A stretch of 64,000 bases of DNA from Spirabiliibacterium mucosae (GTDB taxonomy: Bacteria; Pseudomonadota; Gammaproteobacteria; Enterobacterales; Pasteurellaceae): the NCBI RefSeq assembly GCF_014884965.1, contig NZ_JABTBO010000006.1, positions 38,851 to 102,850 of the forward strand. Direction: 5' to 3'. How positions within the stretch are numbered: position 1 is the first letter of the stretch; each line of letters starts with the position of its first letter. This document shows positions 19,477 to 28,311 of this stretch, piece after piece. The translations under genes and the position numbers were made by a program. The notes beneath the pieces are model-generated. The model worked only from the letters and a program-made list of their open reading frames with translations, did not search any database and was not told the DNA's origin.

Positions 19477-20100
19477 ATGGCGAGAGATGCGAGAGTTGAT
19501 GACATTCTAGTTGATAAAGTTTTTTATAATGAGTTAGAAGAAAATCACCTAAAAGCGCACAGCCAACCTAGTGTGATTTTTATCACTGGCGTGAGTGGCA
19601 GCGGTAAATCCACCTTTATTGATCAAATCGAAACCAATGCATTAAAAATCCAGCCTGATAATTATCGCAAACTTCACCCCAAATTAACCGAGTTTATCAG
19701 AAAAGTTGGCAGATATAATGCCCATAAAAAAACGGGTAATTATGCCTTTCGGTTTGCACTCGCGCTGCGAGACAAAGCCATTTCAAACAATATCAACGTG
19801 ATTTATGAAGCGACTTTTTCAAAATTAGAAACAGCTGAAAATATCATTAAACCCTTTCGAGATGCTGGGTATCAAATAGTGATTGTGACATTGCCCATTG
19901 ATGTTGATTTAAGCATACAGCGCAATAAAGATCGTTATGAAACTAAAAAATTACAAGATCACACAATTCCTCGGCTTGTGAGCCGTGAAGACATTGAAAA
20001 CATGGCAAATGCTTATCAAAATGTGATTAGTGCATTGCAACAACAGGGTATTACAGTGATTTCCAGCACTGAGTTCGACCTCAGTGTCATTCATATGTGA
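19477..20100 (+). CDS. Zeta-toxin-family kinase
   Basis: A 207-residue P-loop kinase of the zeta/PezT type. Walker A GVSGSGKST spans residues 38-46. DNYRKLHP at 61-68 matches the zeta pattern with a catalytic aspartate and an R..HP element, IYEATFS near 109 fits the strand with the conserved glutamate, and two arginines follow in QRNKDRYE near 148. Known zeta toxins phosphorylate UDP-N-acetylglucosamine and block wall synthesis. This protein is shorter than zeta (about 287) or PezT (about 253). AGAGG precedes the ATG. AT-rich composition indicates horizontal origin. Substrate and toxicity are inferred. Confidence 0.75.
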   Translation: MARDARVDDILVDKVFYNELEENHLKAHSQPSVIFITGVSGSGKSTFIDQIETNALKIQPDNYRKLHPKLTEFIRKVGRYNAHKKTGNYAFRFALALRDKAISNNINVIYEATFSKLETAENIIKPFRDAGYQIVIVTLPIDVDLSIQRNKDRYETKKLQDHTIPRLVSREDIENMANAYQNVISALQQQGITVISSTEFDLSVIHM

Positions 20101-20108
20101 TTTCAAAC

Positions 20109-20133
20109 GCCCCTCAAGTTGTATTTGAGGGGC
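20109..20133. terminator. Bidirectional terminator between the zeta-like gene and lysC
   Basis: GCCCCTCAA and TTGAGGGGC form a nine-base-pair stem between two convergent genes, eight bases past the toxin stop and ten past the lysC stop. The T run is short on both sides. Confidence 0.65.
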
Positions 20134-20143
20134 AACCGCACTT

Positions 20144-21496
20144 TTATTCAAACAATTCGCTGTGGAGCTTGGCGACGATGTCGTTGGCGTGTTCACTTGG
20201 GACGAGCAGGCAGACGTTGTTGGTGCTCGCACCGTAGCCGACCATACGGATGTTGTACGGCTCAAGGGTGGTGAACAGGCGTTTGCCAACGCCGGCGGTG
20301 AGGTGCAAGTCGTTGCCGATAAGGGCGACGAGATCAAGGCCAGTGTCAACTTTGACGTGGCACACTTCGCTTAAGGCGTCCATCAGCTCGCTGGAGAGCA
20401 TCGCTGCACCTGATGAGGCAGAGCCGGTTTTATCCAGAGTGACGGCCACGCTGACCTCAGAGGTGGTGACGGTGTCAACGGAGATTTTGTATTTTGCTAA
20501 AATGGCGAACACGTTGGCCAAAAAGCCCTGCGCGTGCAGCATACTCAGGCTGGTGAGCGTCAACAAGGTTTGGTCGCGTCGCAGTGCGATGGCGCGAAAT
20601 GTTGGGCGCGGTTGCGGGTCACGTGTCACCCAGGTGCCGCCGGCATCCGGTGCTTTGCTGGAGCCAACATAGACCGGGATATTGCTGCGCACTGCTGGTA
20701 GCAGGGTGGCAGGGTGGAGCACTTTGGCACCGAAGGTGGCCATTTCCGCGGCTTCGGCAAAGCTCATGGTGTCGATTTTTTGCGCTTGTGGCACAATGCG
20801 TGGGTCGGTGGTGTAAATGCCAGGCACATCGGTCCAAATCAGCACATCTTTGGCGTTAAGCACCTCCGCTAACAACGCCGCGGAGTAGTCACTGCCTCCG
20901 CGGCCAAGGGTGGTGGTTTTGCCCAGTTCATCACGGCCGATAAACCCTTGGGTGATCACCAGCTCACCTTGGTCAATCAGCGGTTTTAAAACGTTGTCGC
21001 AATTTTTTTGTGTTTTGGCATCATCTGGGGCGGCTTTGCCATAGTGGCTGTTGGTGGCCACCAGTTGGCGCACATCAACCCAGGTGGCGCGGGTGTTGAG
21101 CTCGCGCAAAATATCAATAAATATTTTTGTCGACATCATCTCACCGTGGCTAATTAGCTCATCGGTTAGCGCGGGGGAGGTGGCCAGGCTGGCGGCTTCC
21201 GCTAAGCTTTTCACATTCGCCAGCAGGCGGTCAATTTCGCTACAAATGGCGCGGTTGTCTTTGATTTCATCTAAAATGGCGTATTGAATTTGATGCAATT
21301 GCGCCAGCAATTGCTCGCGTCGTGTGGCATCACAGCCGTTGGCCAGCTCGACTAAAATATTGGTCACGCCAGCGGAGGCGGAGAGCACCACCACGCGGGT
21401 GTTAGGGTCATTAATCACGATGCGCGCGCAGGCTTGCATGGCGGGGTAGTTGGCAACGCTGGTGCCACCGAATTTTGCAACTGAGAGATGTGACAT
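20144..21496 (-). CDS. lysC: Lysine-sensitive aspartokinase III
   Basis: A 450-residue aspartate kinase, the first step from aspartate to lysine, threonine, methionine and diaminopimelate. KFGGTSVAN near residue 8 is the kinase signature, TTLGRGGSDYSAALLA near 195 and WTDVPGIYTTDPRIV near 220 complete the catalytic part, and two ACT domains fill the C-terminus (LTSLSMLHAQGFLA near 312, IRMVGYGASTNNVCLLV near 415). There is no homoserine dehydrogenase fusion, and length matches E. coli LysC (449). A lysine riboswitch in the leader identifies lysine as the controlling end product. Ribosome site is ACAGGAAAT. Confidence 0.96.
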   Translation of the reverse strand: MSHLSVAKFGGTSVANYPAMQACARIVINDPNTRVVVLSASAGVTNILVELANGCDATRREQLLAQLHQIQYAILDEIKDNRAICSEIDRLLANVKSLAEAASLATSPALTDELISHGEMMSTKIFIDILRELNTRATWVDVRQLVATNSHYGKAAPDDAKTQKNCDNVLKPLIDQGELVITQGFIGRDELGKTTTLGRGGSDYSAALLAEVLNAKDVLIWTDVPGIYTTDPRIVPQAQKIDTMSFAEAAEMATFGAKVLHPATLLPAVRSNIPVYVGSSKAPDAGGTWVTRDPQPRPTFRAIALRRDQTLLTLTSLSMLHAQGFLANVFAILAKYKISVDTVTTSEVSVAVTLDKTGSASSGAAMLSSELMDALSEVCHVKVDTGLDLVALIGNDLHLTAGVGKRLFTTLEPYNIRMVGYGASTNNVCLLVPSEHANDIVAKLHSELFE

Positions 21497-21569
21497 AAAA
21501 TTTCCTGTAATGTTAAACGATGGTTAAAATGTTTGATTGCGTAAACAGAAAGGAAAGTGCGGTTGGATT

Positions 21570-21721
21570 GAAGCACTCCATCACCTCGGTGATGACAGCC
21601 CTAGGGATTCAGCCCTAGCGGCCGATAAATGACATTGTCGGATGCCACTTACCTCGGCAACGCTCCCCTGATTATCTCCGCCCGACGCGTTGAGATAACT
21701 GCCTGACCGTTGCGCCTCTTC
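21570..21721 (-). promoter_or_regulatory. Lysine riboswitch (L box) of lysC
   Basis: On the minus strand the leader begins GAAGAGGCGCAACGG and contains GGGGAGCGTTGCCGAGGTAA and a closing GGAGTGCTTC, resembling the conserved L-box pieces (AGAGGnGC, a GCCGAGG-type core, closing stem). GAAG at 21721 can pair with CTTC at 21570 as P1. Internal hairpins are clear: GCTAGGG/CCCTAGG and CATCACC/GGTGATG. It lies directly upstream of lysC. No T-run terminator follows, so control may be on translation or mRNA stability, as in E. coli lysC. Confidence 0.88.
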
Positions 21722-21722
21722 T

Positions 21723-21742
21723 GTTCACTCGCAAACGTGAAC
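21723..21742 (-). other. 5' hairpin of the lysC leader
   Basis: GTTCAC and GTGAAC pair around an eight-base loop immediately upstream of the riboswitch aptamer, at the expected 5' end of the transcript. It may protect the leader; the role is unknown. Confidence 0.5.
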
Positions 21743-21749
21743 CTTTATA

Positions 21750-21778
21750 GAAATAACGGTTTATGCCAGCGTTGTCAA
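21750..21778 (-). promoter_or_regulatory. lysC promoter
   Basis: On the minus strand a consensus -35 TTGACA (21778-21773) is followed after 17 bases by TATTTC (21755-21750). Transcription would start near 21743, just before the leader hairpin and riboswitch. Confidence 0.65.
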
Positions 21779-21830
21779 CACAAAAGTGACTCAACTGGCG
21801 AAAAACCGCGCTTTGCCTTTTGGATCAAAA

Positions 21831-21854
21831 AAAGCCACTGCACGCAGTGGCTTT
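21831..21854 (-). terminator. Intrinsic terminator after metE
   Basis: AAAGCCACTG and CAGTGGCTTT pair around CACG. On the minus strand the stem is followed by seven T residues, about 20 bases past the metE stop. Confidence 0.9.
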
Positions 21855-21873
21855 GAGGTTGTGTTTTGGTTGA

Positions 21874-24138
21874 TTAGTTCAACTCTTTACGTAATTGTTT
21901 GGTGACGTTCACCATCACTTCCAACGCGGCGTTGGTTTCAGGCCAGGCGCGGGTTTTCAAGCCGCAGTCTGGGTTGACCCACAAACGCTCAGCGGGGATA
22001 ACATCCAGCGCTTTACGCAGCAAGTGCTCGATTTCGCTCGCTTGTGGCACGCGCGGGCTGTGGATGTCGTAAACACCTGGGCCAATGTCGTTTGGATATT
22101 TGAAGTCACCAAAGGCGGTGAGCAGTTCCATATCTGAACGTGAGGTTTCGATCGTGATCACATCAGCATCCATTGAGGCAATCGCTGGCAGAATGTCGTT
22201 GAACTCAGAATAACACATGTGAGTGTGGATTTGAGTGGAGTCTTCTGCACCGTGTGATGTCAAACGGAACGCTTCTGTTGCCCAGTTGAGGTATTCATCC
22301 CAATCAGCGCGTTTGAGCGGCAAGCCTTCACGAATGGCTGGCTCGTCGATTTGAATCACTTTGATGCCTGCTTTTTCAAGGTCAAGCACTTCGTCATTCA
22401 ATGCCAAGCCGATTTGTTTACACACTTGTGAACGCGGAATGTCGTTGCGTACAAATGACCATTGCAGCATGGTAACCGGGCCTGTGAGCATGCCTTTCAT
22501 AGGTTTTTTAGTCAGGCTTTGGGCATAAGTTGACCATGAAACAGTCATCGGCTCTGGGCGGACCACGTCGCCGAAGATAATTGGTGGCTTAACGCAGCGG
22601 CTGCCGTAGCTTTGCACCCAACCGAATTTGGTGAACGCATAGCCGTCAAGCAATTCGCCGAAATATTCCACCATGTCGTTACGTTCTGCCTCACCGTGAA
22701 CGAGCACGTCGAGATCCAATTTTTCTTGTTGTTCAACGATATAGGCGATCTCTTTTTTCATCGCCGCTTCGTAATCTTCAGCCGAGAGTGTGCCTTTTTT
22801 GAAGGCTGCACGGGCTTGGCGGATTTCGGTGGTTTGTGGGAATGACCCGATATTGGTGGTTGGCAACAATGGCAGCTTCAGCCATTCTTGTTGCAATTTA
22901 ATCCGTTGCGCGAATGGGGATTTACGTTGATCCGCATTGGCTGGCAAATCTTTCAAGCGGGCAGCCACTTCTGGGCGGTGAATCGCTTTAGAGCTGGCGC
23001 GCGCATCAGCCGCGGCTTGGCTGGCGTCAAGTTCCGCTTGTACAGCGCTACGGCCGTCATTCAGTGCGGTTTTCAATACACGCAACTCGTCGACTTTTTG
23101 CAAGCAGAAGGCAAGCCATGAGTAGAGGTCTTGGTCTAATTTGGTTTCAACTGACAAATCATACGGCACGTGCAGCAGAGAGCAGCTTGGCGCGATCCAC
23201 AAACGATCACCCAATTGCGCTTTTAATGGCTCAAGCACATCAAGCACGGCATTTAAGTTGGCACGCCAAATGTTACGCCCGTCGATCACGCCAGCAGAAA
23301 GCACTTTGTCATAATCTTTGAACGCGTCAATTTGTTCAGGTGCGCGCACCAAATCAAGGTGCAAGCCGTCGACTGGCAAACTTTTGAGTAAAGCCGCGTG
23401 TTCTGCCACCGAGCCGAAATAAGTTGCCAGCAATAATTTGGCATCCACTTTGCTCAATTGCGCGTAGGTGTCTTTGAAGGCATCCAGCCACGCTTGTGGC
23501 AAGTCAACGGCCAAAATTGGCTCATCGATTTGAATCCATTCACAACCTGCTTTGGCAACCGCACTTAAGATTTCTGCATAGACAGGCAACAGTTTTGGCA
23601 ACAGTGACAAACGGTCAAACGCTTCTTTGCCTTTTTCTTTACCTAAGAACAAGAACGAGATTGGGCCCACTAAGGTGGCTTTCGGTGTCAAGCCAAGCGC
23701 TTTGGCTTCTTGCACTTGTTGTACATAATGCGCAGGGTTGGCTTTGAACTCGGTGTCTTTCAAAAATTCTGGCACGAGATAGTGATAGTTGGTATCAAAC
23801 CATTTGGTCATTTCAATGGCGTGTTGTGTTTTGTTGCCGCGAGCCAGTTCGAAAAATTGTTCTAATGTCAATTTTTGACTGTCAAACCCAAAACGTGCTG
23901 GGATGGCGCCGGTGGCCACTTGCAGGTCTAAAATGTGATCATAGAACGTGAAATCAGCCACGGCCACGTAGTCCGCGCTCGCTTCAGCTTGGTGTTTCCA
24001 GTTTTTTTCACGCAGGGCTTTGGCTAAATCTAACAGATCTTGCTCGCCCAATTCTTTGCGCCAGTAACGCTCTTGCGCGAATTTTAATTCACGTTTTGCA
24101 CCCACACGCGGAAAGCCGCTTAAATGAAATGTCGTCAT
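21874..24138 (-). CDS. metE: Cobalamin-independent methionine synthase
   Basis: A 754-residue enzyme transferring a methyl group from methyltetrahydropteroyltriglutamate to homocysteine. Two related barrel domains are present: the N-terminal half begins [16 protein letters not shown], and the catalytic C-terminal half has [17 protein letters not shown] near residue 431. The zinc ligands are visible as HMCYSEF near 640 and [11 protein letters not shown] near 725. Length equals E. coli MetE (753). The gene is divergent from metR across a 124-base gap with a MetJ-like box. The start is preceded by CTGGAG. Confidence 0.97.
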   Translation of the reverse strand: MTTFHLSGFPRVGAKRELKFAQERYWRKELGEQDLLDLAKALREKNWKHQAEASADYVAVADFTFYDHILDLQVATGAIPARFGFDSQKLTLEQFFELARGNKTQHAIEMTKWFDTNYHYLVPEFLKDTEFKANPAHYVQQVQEAKALGLTPKATLVGPISFLFLGKEKGKEAFDRLSLLPKLLPVYAEILSAVAKAGCEWIQIDEPILAVDLPQAWLDAFKDTYAQLSKVDAKLLLATYFGSVAEHAALLKSLPVDGLHLDLVRAPEQIDAFKDYDKVLSAGVIDGRNIWRANLNAVLDVLEPLKAQLGDRLWIAPSCSLLHVPYDLSVETKLDQDLYSWLAFCLQKVDELRVLKTALNDGRSAVQAELDASQAAADARASSKAIHRPEVAARLKDLPANADQRKSPFAQRIKLQQEWLKLPLLPTTNIGSFPQTTEIRQARAAFKKGTLSAEDYEAAMKKEIAYIVEQQEKLDLDVLVHGEAERNDMVEYFGELLDGYAFTKFGWVQSYGSRCVKPPIIFGDVVRPEPMTVSWSTYAQSLTKKPMKGMLTGPVTMLQWSFVRNDIPRSQVCKQIGLALNDEVLDLEKAGIKVIQIDEPAIREGLPLKRADWDEYLNWATEAFRLTSHGAEDSTQIHTHMCYSEFNDILPAIASMDADVITIETSRSDMELLTAFGDFKYPNDIGPGVYDIHSPRVPQASEIEHLLRKALDVIPAERLWVNPDCGLKTRAWPETNAALEVMVNVTKQLRKELN

Positions 24139-24172
24139 AGTTTTCTCCAGTTTTATTTTTTTAATCTCAAAT

Positions 24173-24188
24173 AGACGTCTAAATGTCT
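24173..24188. promoter_or_regulatory. MetJ-like operator in the metE-metR gap
   Basis: AGACGTCT followed directly by AAATGTCT: one perfect and one partial copy of the eight-base MetJ box, which MetJ binds as tandem repeats with S-adenosylmethionine. It lies 35-50 bases upstream of metE. No clear MetR site (TGAAnnnnnTTCA) was found in the gap. Confidence 0.7.
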
Positions 24189-24262
24189 ATCTGTGATGCA
24201 GAATGCAAGATTTTAGGGTATTATGCAACATCATAATTTTCACATAACTATGAATTTGATTA

Positions 24263-25192
24263 ATGAAGCCGATATTTTTAGAACTACGCCATTTGAAAAC
24301 TTTGGTTGCGCTGAAAGAGGCGGGCAGTGTTTCCCTTGCCGCACAGCGAGTGTACCTCACGCAATCTGCGCTGTCGCACCAAATCAAGCAGCTTGAAGAG
24401 CAATACGGCTTGACGCTGTTTGAGCGCAAAACCCAGCCGCTGCATTTCACTGCCGCCGGTGAGCGCTTGATCAAACTCGCCTACGACATTTTGCCAAAAA
24501 TCGCCGAGGCTGAGCTTGACATTGTGCGCGTGAAAGAGGGCGACGCAGGTGAATTGCGCATTGCGGTGGAGTGCCACACCTGCTTTGACTGGCTGATGCC
24601 TGCGATGGACGCGTTCCGCCAGCATTGGCCGCTGGTGGAGTTGGATATTGTCTCTGGCTTTCATACCGATGCTATCGGGCTTTTGCTCACCCACCGCTCG
24701 GATTTGGCGATCGTCTCTGAAATTGAAGAAACCCCAGGCATTGTGCACAAACCGCTCTTTGCCTATGAAATGGTCGGCCTGTGCAGCAAAGATCATCCGC
24801 TGGCGAACAAAAACACTTGGCAGGCGGAGGATTTTATCGATGAGACCTTGATCACCTATCCCGTGCCTGATGATATGCTGGATTTGGTGCGCAAAGTGCT
24901 CAGCCCGAAAGGCATCCGCCCTGAGAGGCGCACCAGCGAGCTGACGATTGCCATTATTCAATTGGTGGCTAGCCGCCGTGGTGTGGCCGCGCTGCCGTAT
25001 TGGGCGGTGTTGCCGTATCTTGAACGCGGCTATGTGGTGGCGCGCAAAATCACCCGCAAAGGGCTTTTCAGCCAACTTTATGCCGCCATGCGTGAAACCG
25101 ACGCCGAGCGCGCCTTTATGCAGGATTTTTATCACACCGTGAAAGCGAAAAGTTTTGCAAGCTTGCCAGGCCTGGCACCGCTGGAAAAATAA
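24263..25192 (+). CDS. metR: LysR-type activator MetR
   Basis: A 309-residue LysR-family regulator, divergent from metE, which it is expected to activate with homocysteine as co-inducer. The N-terminal helix-turn-helix contains LRHLKTLVALKEAGSVSLAA and LTQSALSHQIKQLEEQYG. The effector domain begins near residue 90 (LRIAVECHTCFDWL). Length matches E. coli MetR (317). The uptake-signal terminator begins within its stop codon. Assignment to MetR rather than another LysR protein rests on both sequence and the metE neighbour. Confidence 0.95.
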   Translation: MKPIFLELRHLKTLVALKEAGSVSLAAQRVYLTQSALSHQIKQLEEQYGLTLFERKTQPLHFTAAGERLIKLAYDILPKIAEAELDIVRVKEGDAGELRIAVECHTCFDWLMPAMDAFRQHWPLVELDIVSGFHTDAIGLLLTHRSDLAIVSEIEETPGIVHKPLFAYEMVGLCSKDHPLANKNTWQAEDFIDETLITYPVPDDMLDLVRKVLSPKGIRPERRTSELTIAIIQLVASRRGVAALPYWAVLPYLERGYVVARKITRKGLFSQLYAAMRETDAERAFMQDFYHTVKAKSFASLPGLAPLEK

Positions 25193-25215
25193 AAGTGCGG
25201 TCAAAACCGCACTTT
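25192..25215. terminator. Paired uptake signals forming a terminator between metR and the kinase gene
   Basis: AAAGTGCGGT and ACCGCACTTT are separated by four bases and form a perfect stem between two convergent genes. Paired uptake signals acting as terminators are well known in Haemophilus. Confidence 0.85.
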
Positions 25216-25219
25216 ACCT

Positions 25220-26077
25220 TTAGCTAATTAAATCAATCTGTTCCATCGCCTGCTCGATATAATCCCCGCCAAAGCGGTGGCTGAAGTTGAGCAGATAATA
25301 GAGCTGATAAATGGTTTGGCGATAGGCATAACCTTGATCGATTGGGCAAATCTCGCTGTAACCTTGATAAAACGCCTCAAGATCATGTTCAAACAGCGCA
25401 TTGAGTGCCAAATCGCACTCGCGATCGCCCCAATAGCACGCGGGGTCAAATAGCACAATTTCCCCTTGGCTGAGGCCTTGATTTTTGCGGCAAAACGCGC
25501 CGTGCAGCAGGGCAGGCTGCGGCTGGTGTTTTGCAAGGTGAAAGCTCACCGCCGAGATAATATTTTCAAAATTACCAAAATTAATGCCCTTTTCTTTGCA
25601 CAATTGCAGCTGCCAACCAATGCGGTTTTCAGCAAAAAAGGTGCTCCAATTTTTGCGCCAGGCGTTGGGTTGATAAACCGGCCCAAGCCAGGTGTCGTAG
25701 TCAAAGCCGTAGCTGTCGGTGGTATTGAAACTGTGCAGCCGCGCCAGCTGGCGGCCCAGCTCGCCAAAGTGTGCGGGGGAAATCGGCTCAAGCGGGAGGT
25801 ATTCCATCACGATAAAGCTGCTGTTTTCCGAGCAGCCCACGCCGTAAACGCGCGGCACGCGCACGGTTTTGGTGGCGGCAAGCGCTTCAAGCTGGTCGGC
25901 CTCTGCGCGGAAGGTGGAGCGAAAAGTGCGGTCATTGGCTTTCACAAACACAGGCAGCGTGCCGTCGTCAATCACCCACGCGTGGTGTTGCTCGCCGTCT
26001 TGCACCGCCTCTTTCGACTTGATTGAATAATATGCGCCGAGCTGATCGGCTAACAGTTGCGAAATCGCTTTCCACAT
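25220..26077 (-). CDS. Fructosamine kinase family protein
   Basis: A 285-residue protein of the fructosamine/ketosamine-3-kinase family (YniA-like), with an aminoglycoside-phosphotransferase-type kinase fold. VFVKANDR near residue 43 supplies the ATP-binding lysine, and FIVMEYLPL near 93 is the hinge. [10 protein letters not shown] near 190 is the catalytic loop, where the usual HGDLW reads HGAFC, so the conserved aspartate is replaced. [17 protein letters not shown] near 210 holds the metal-binding aspartate. Bacterial members phosphorylate ribulosamines or fructosamines on glycated molecules. Given the changed catalytic loop, activity should be treated with caution. Confidence 0.85.
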   Translation of the reverse strand: MWKAISQLLADQLGAYYSIKSKEAVQDGEQHHAWVIDDGTLPVFVKANDRTFRSTFRAEADQLEALAATKTVRVPRVYGVGCSENSSFIVMEYLPLEPISPAHFGELGRQLARLHSFNTTDSYGFDYDTWLGPVYQPNAWRKNWSTFFAENRIGWQLQLCKEKGINFGNFENIISAVSFHLAKHQPQPALLHGAFCRKNQGLSQGEIVLFDPACYWGDRECDLALNALFEHDLEAFYQGYSEICPIDQGYAYRQTIYQLYYLLNFSHRFGGDYIEQAMEQIDLIS

Positions 26078-26205
26078 ATTCCACCCCCTTGGCTATTATC
26101 CTATTGTTATTGTATAGCATTTTGCGCGCGCGCACTGCGATTTCAGCAAACAAACCGCACTTTTGTGATCAAGCTCTCAATAAAAGTGCGGTTGGGCGAA
26201 AATGG

Positions 26206-26214
26206 TGCTATACT
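26206..26214 (+). promoter_or_regulatory. Candidate extended -10 promoter of thrS
   Basis: TGCTATACT fits an extended -10. Transcription would begin near 26221, just before the two leader hairpins. No good -35 is visible; an uptake signal occupies the spacer region. Confidence 0.55.
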
Positions 26215-26237
26215 ATCGCCCCTATTAGCTTGTGCTT

Positions 26238-26260
26238 GCCTCGACATTGTGGGTCAAGGC
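26238..26260 (+). promoter_or_regulatory. thrS leader hairpin 1 with a threonine anticodon (UGU) loop
   Basis: GCCTCGAC pairs with GTCAAGGC (one mismatch) around the seven-base loop ATTGTGG. In an anticodon-loop register the middle triplet is UGU, a threonine anticodon, after U33. It resembles the upstream tRNA-like domain of the E. coli thrS operator, where ThrRS represses its own translation. Confidence 0.6.
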
Positions 26261-26292
26261 CGCATGAGCTGTGATTATTTTTTCAACCACAT

Positions 26293-26313
26293 GTTGCCTT
26301 ACGTAGGGGCGAC
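26293..26313 (+). promoter_or_regulatory. thrS leader hairpin 2 with a threonine anticodon (CGU) loop
   Basis: GTTGCC pairs with GGCGAC (one G-U). A further T-G closure leaves the seven-base loop TACGTAG, whose central triplet is CGU, the anticodon imitated by the E. coli thrS operator. It ends 19 bases before the ATG, next to the ribosome site AAAAGGACA, where bound ThrRS would block ribosomes. Confidence 0.62.
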
Positions 26314-26332
26314 CACTGTAAAAGGACATTTT

Positions 26333-28263
26333 ATGCCAGTTATTACTTTACCCGATGGCTCAAAACGTGAATTTGAGCACGCTGTATCCGTTCATGACGT
26401 TGCCGCCAGCATTGGCAGCGGCTTGGCCAAAGCCTGTATTGCAGGGCGTGTGAATGGCGAGCGCAAAGACGCCTGCGATCTCATAACCGATGACAGCACA
26501 TTGGAAATCATCACCGCCAAAGACGAAGACGGGTTAGAAATCATCCGCCACTCGTGCGCACACTTGTTGGGCCACGCGATCAAGCAACTTTTCCCCGATG
26601 TAAAAATGGCGATTGGGCCGACGATCGACAATGGCTTTTATTACGATGTGGATCTCGACCGCTCTTTGACTGCTGAAGACATTGACGCGCTCGAAAAACG
26701 GATGCTGGCGCTGGCGAAAACTGACTACGACGTGGTGAAAGAAGTGGTTGACTGGCAAAAAGCCTACGACACCTTTAAAGCGCGCGGTGAAGAATACAAA
26801 CTGGCCATTTTGGATGAAAATATCCCGAAAGACGCCACCCCTGCGCTTTATCATCACCAAGAATACATTGATATGTGCCGCGGCCCACACGTGCCGAACA
26901 TGAAATTCTGCCACCATTTCAAGCTGCAAAAAGTGGCGGGCGCCTACTGGCGCGGTAATTCCGACAACAAAATGCTGCAACGCATCTACGGCACCGCGTG
27001 GGCGGATAAAAACAACTAGCCGCTTATTTGCAACGCCTTGAAGAGGCCGCCAAACGCGACCACCGCAAAATCGGCAAAGCGCTTGATCTCTACCACATGC
27101 AAGAAGAAGCGCCAGGCATGGTGTTTTGGCACAACAATGGCTGGACGATTTTCCGCGAGCTGGAAACATTCGTGCGCACTAAATTGAAACAATACGATTA
27201 TCAAGAAGTGAAAGGGCCATTTATGATGGATCGTGTATTGTGGGAGCGCACTGGCCACTGGCAAAACTACGGTGATTTGATGTTCACCACTTCATCGGAA
27301 AACCGTGAATACGCCATCAAACCGATGAACTGCCCAGGGCACGTGCAAATTTTCAACCAAGGGCTGAAATCGTACCGTGATTTGCCACTGCGCATGGCCG
27401 AGTTTGGCTCATGCCACCGCAACGAGCCGTCGGGCTCCCTGCACGGCTTGATGCGCGTGCGCGGGTTTACCCAAGATGATGCGCATATTTTCTGTACCGA
27501 AGAGCAGGTGGAAGGCGAAGTAACCTCGTGCATCAAAATGGTGTATGACATTTACAGCACCTTTGGCTTTAAAGACATTGATGTCAAACTCTCCACCCGC
27601 CCAGAATCACGCATCGGCAGTGATGAAATGTGGGATAAAGCGGAGGCTGACCTTGCCGCTGCACTTGAGCACAACGGCTTAAAATTTGAAATTCAAGAAG
27701 GCGAAGGCGCGTTCTACGGCCCGAAAATTGAATTCACATTGCACGACTGCCTTGACCGCGAATGGCAATGCGGCACCATCCAGCTCGACTTCGCGCTGCC
27801 TGGCCGCTTGAATGCCTCTTATGTGGCGGAAGACAACGAGCGCAGAACGCCGGTGATGATCCACCGTGCGATTTTAGGCTCCCTTGAGCGCTTTATCGGG
27901 ATTATCACCGAAGAATACGCCGGCTTCTACCCAGCGTGGCTAGCGCCAACTCAAGCGGTGGTGATGAACATCACCGACAGCCAATCGGATTATGTGCAAC
28001 AGGTTGCGAAAAAACTCTCCGACGCTGGCCTGCGGGTGAAAACCGATCTACGCAATGAAAAAATCGGCTTTAAAATCCGCGAACACACCTTGCAACGCGT
28101 GCCGTATATGCTCGTGTGCGGTGACAAAGAGATGGCAGAAGGCAAAATCGCCGTGCGCACCCGCAAAGGTAAAGACCTTGGCGCCATCGCCGTGGATGAG
28201 TTTGTGGAACAACTCAAACAACAAGTCCACAACCGTGAACTCAAGCTCACCAGCGAAGAGTAA
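26333..28263 (+). CDS. thrS: Threonyl-tRNA synthetase, interrupted by an apparent one-base deletion
   Basis: Class II synthetase charging tRNA-Thr. The first part (ATG 26333, [14 protein letters not shown]) holds the TGS and editing domains ([18 protein letters not shown]). The frame ends at a TAG at 27017-27019. Adding one A to the run at 27008-27012 joins it to the second part, starting [20 protein letters not shown]. That part carries the catalytic core: motif 2 and zinc-site sequences [22 protein letters not shown], and the anticodon domain ending near ELKLTSEE. The rebuilt length is about 643 residues (E. coli 642). The gene is essential, so the break is most likely a sequence error. The leader carries a tRNA-mimic operator. 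Confidence 0.93.
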
Positions 28264-28267
28264 TAAG

Positions 28268-28294
28268 AAAAGCAAGCCTTGGGCTTGCTTTTTT
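28268..28294 (+). terminator. Intrinsic terminator after thrS
   Basis: AAAAGCAAGCC pairs with GGCTTGCTTTT around a three-base loop, followed by TT. It separates thrS from the genes downstream. Confidence 0.9.
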
Positions 28295-28311
28295 ATTGCG
28301 AAGAATAAACT

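Noticed and set aside
21497..21873. Possible unannotated small gene in the 377-base gap between lysC and metE
   Set aside because: The gap is explained by the lysC leader, riboswitch, promoter and the metE terminator; no credible open frame remains.
24189..24262. A MetR binding site (TGAAnnnnnTTCA) in the metE-metR gap
   Set aside because: Only a reversed arrangement, TTCA...TGAA near 24238-24253, is present; it does not match the known site orientation.
24284..25204. A 306-residue open frame antisense to metR
   Set aside because: It mirrors the metR codons, has no recognisable domain, and metR is a clear LysR gene on the other strand.
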